Source: Hydractinia symbiolongicarpus (Eukaryota > Cnidaria > Hydrozoa > Anthoathecata > Hydractiniidae). From it: a DNA stretch of 64,000 nt. A program made the translations under genes and the position numbers. The DNA lies in assembly GCF_029227915.1 (NCBI RefSeq), contig NC_079878.1, positions 19,778,001 through 19,842,000 of the forward strand, written 5' to 3'. The notes under the pieces were generated by a model. It was not told where the DNA came from, ran no database searches, and worked only from the letters and a program-made list of their open reading frames with translations. Within the stretch, counting starts at the first letter, position 1, and every line of letters begins with the position of its first letter. Shown in pieces: positions 62,233-64,000 of this stretch.

Positions 62233-64000
62233 CACTGGTAAGGTGCATGAGACCTGTTGGTTTTGATCAGCCAGATGTGTAGGTACCTGCCTTGACAAAG
62301 TGTCCTTTGCGAACACGCTGTTTAGTGGAAGATATTACTTGGAAATGGGATTTTTTGAAATGAAGAGGAAGCGAGCGAAGGACAGAATCATGCCTGAAAG
62401 TAAATCTGTTTTGCGACAGGGCGACCTCACAGGCTCCTAAGACATGTGTCGTTGTGCGCACGTCTTTTCTGCATAGAAATCAAGAGGATTCTGACAAAAT
62501 TTTCCAGCGCTTTAAATTACTAGGAAAACAGACAGGCAAATCCTTTATGTCAAGTCTGACTTTTATTGCTACTTACTACTATGGTGCGTTCGAGTAGACA
62601 ATGACTAAGAAGATGCGAATGTGCAAAATGATATAAAGTAGCATTATCAGGATACAAAAGTACTAAGCCTAAAATCAATTATTAAATATGCTGCGTGATT
62701 TTATATAGAAGCCTGCATATTACAAATGTAAAAAAACTATGCACGTCCAGTATAATGCAAAAGCTGTAGTGGAGCTTCTATTATTGTTTAATTTTTATAA
62801 GTTTCTCGTCTAGCTTTTCATATTCAGTGTTCATGATGTTATGGAGGAAAGAAAATAATTTACAAAAAGGTGGCTACAGAAAATGCCTTTAGAAGCATAA
62901 TTTTCCCTTTTTAAGGAATTAATTAAAAAATAAAAATAAATAAAAATCAAAACGACACAACACATGTTAAAAGATGAATAGAACTTTAATCAAGGTCTAG
63001 CTGGGTCACCCAAGAGGTCCGCGGACGGTCATCAGCAGAAACTAGACATCCCTATCTTCCCAAAGTAAAATTTAACCGTTTTCTGTTCACCTTTGCTATT
63101 CTTTGTTTTTGTAACTCAGATAATAATCAGAACAGTTACAATCATCTGTGACAAATGTTGTTAATAGAACTAACAAAATTATGGAGTATGTGAACAAGAG
63201 AAAAATAACTTATCCCGAGATTACTAAAATGAGCGTTGTATCATAAACCATATAGCATATTAGACCTTAACATCACACAAACCCTGCCACATTTGGAGCA
63301 CTTGTGTAAAGCGCTACCTACTACCTACTACACCCCCAAAAATTGGCGAAGCGCAACCAACTGCCACAGTAAAAACACCTGATAATGCAAAGACTTATCC
63401 CAAAATACAATGTTCGAAATGACATAACCGTGTAGAAATATCCAGAAATGTATTGATAGACGTGAACTTAGCACAACTTTGCCACAGTTTATGCTCTAGT
63501 GTAACGCTACCAACCATCACAATCTGAACTATCAATACAACTACATACATTTTAAGCAAGAGAATTCAGAAAAGAGAACATATTCATTATTTTTTTTACT
63601 TTTTAACTTCGTTACTCCCTTAAGACAAGACCATGTGTAATCAAACGACTGGGGTAATAAGTGGAGTCGTCACTCTTAAAAAACAAGACCTAGTGCAATA
63701 AAACCCTCTTGCTGACTCATTTTAGTTAAAGTTCTCTTACATCAGCTCTTCTAAAAAGAAAACCTATGACTCCTGACTGTTAATAAGGCAGTCATAACAG
63801 AAAACTACTGCTCTAACGTTGCAATGTACCCACCTGTGAACCTTTTGGTTGCAGGCTATGGTTGCAGGCTATGGTTGCCGCAATGGTTGATAATAGCTCT
63901 TAATTAAAATTTTTTACGACATTCTACTTCTCCATCTACGGTAAAAGGTATGGAAATGGTACCAGGGTAAGCGGTAATACGGGAGGTCATTTTTGACAGA
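62233..64000. other. Right-end non-coding region
   Basis: No credible gene. Two imperfect copies of a short motif (TGCCACA...TGTAAAGCGCTACC near 63287 and TGCCACA...TGTAACGCTACC near 63480) suggest a diverged tandem repeat of about 200 bp. GGTTGCAGGCTAT is repeated twice near 63850. Confidence 0.4.

Noticed and set aside
62267-62461. Minus-strand 64-codon ORF
   Set aside because: No similarity or splice context.
1-64000. CRISPR arrays, operons, rRNA genes
   Set aside because: Looked for direct-repeat spacer arrays and rRNA-like blocks; none seen, and the sequence is clearly a eukaryotic nuclear genome.

Overview
This is an AT-rich metazoan genome window. It has spliced genes with GT-AG introns, TATA boxes and a dense, varied load of transposons. 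The repeat mix (DIRS, BEL/Pao, Gypsy, Penelope, Helitron, Tigger, TTAA elements and PHD-bearing LINEs) together with a clear but deeply diverged TAB1 gene suggests a cnidarian, perhaps a hydrozoan. That placement is inference. No bacterial features are present.

Layout. 0-14.4 kb is mostly host genes on the minus strand: the first exon of a gene running off the left edge (start 587), a complete six-exon EF-hand gene (1362-4511, 276 aa) and a complete eight-exon TAB1 gene (9240-14347, 601 aa). A TTAA-flanked DNA transposon (5864-8589) sits between the last two and carries a broken gene for a P2X7 'ballast'-like zinc domain. 14.4-25.2 kb is a repeat island. It holds an old minus-strand Gypsy relic and a recent tandem duplication whose 1,251-bp unit contains a dead DDE transposase. 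One copy is interrupted by a young Gypsy element with an open but internally deleted gag-pol ORF. 25.5-33.2 kb is a plus-strand host gene of unknown function with a degenerate DIRS-type retrotransposon in its 4.3-kb intron. 34.6-40.3 kb is a cluster of small secreted-protein genes: two short cysteine-containing peptides, and a five-exon gene (39011-40237) for a 232-aa secreted protein with predicted helical segments. Its intron phases, 1-0-0-0, match the IL-6/G-CSF type of helical cytokine gene. A partial inverted copy of it lies at 36551-36768. 41-64 kb is almost wholly transposon-derived: a MITE, a Penelope-like element, a PHD-bearing LINE, a Helitron relic, an alpha-kinase fragment, a split BEL/Pao element, a gene-fragment copy bounded by 26-bp direct repeats, and an apparently intact Tigger/pogo transposon (57851-60669).

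Two systems stand out. First, the secreted cytokine-like gene is a candidate cnidarian class I helical cytokine. Second, the Tigger element pairs a full-length transposase ending in a PCNA-binding (PIP-box) motif with a divergently transcribed second gene encoding a HIRAN-like domain. That combination suggests a link to replication forks or free 3' DNA ends. Multi-exon coordinates below span the first to last coding base, with exon limits in the text. Splice models were read by eye from GT/AG sites, reading-frame continuity and family similarity, without transcript data.
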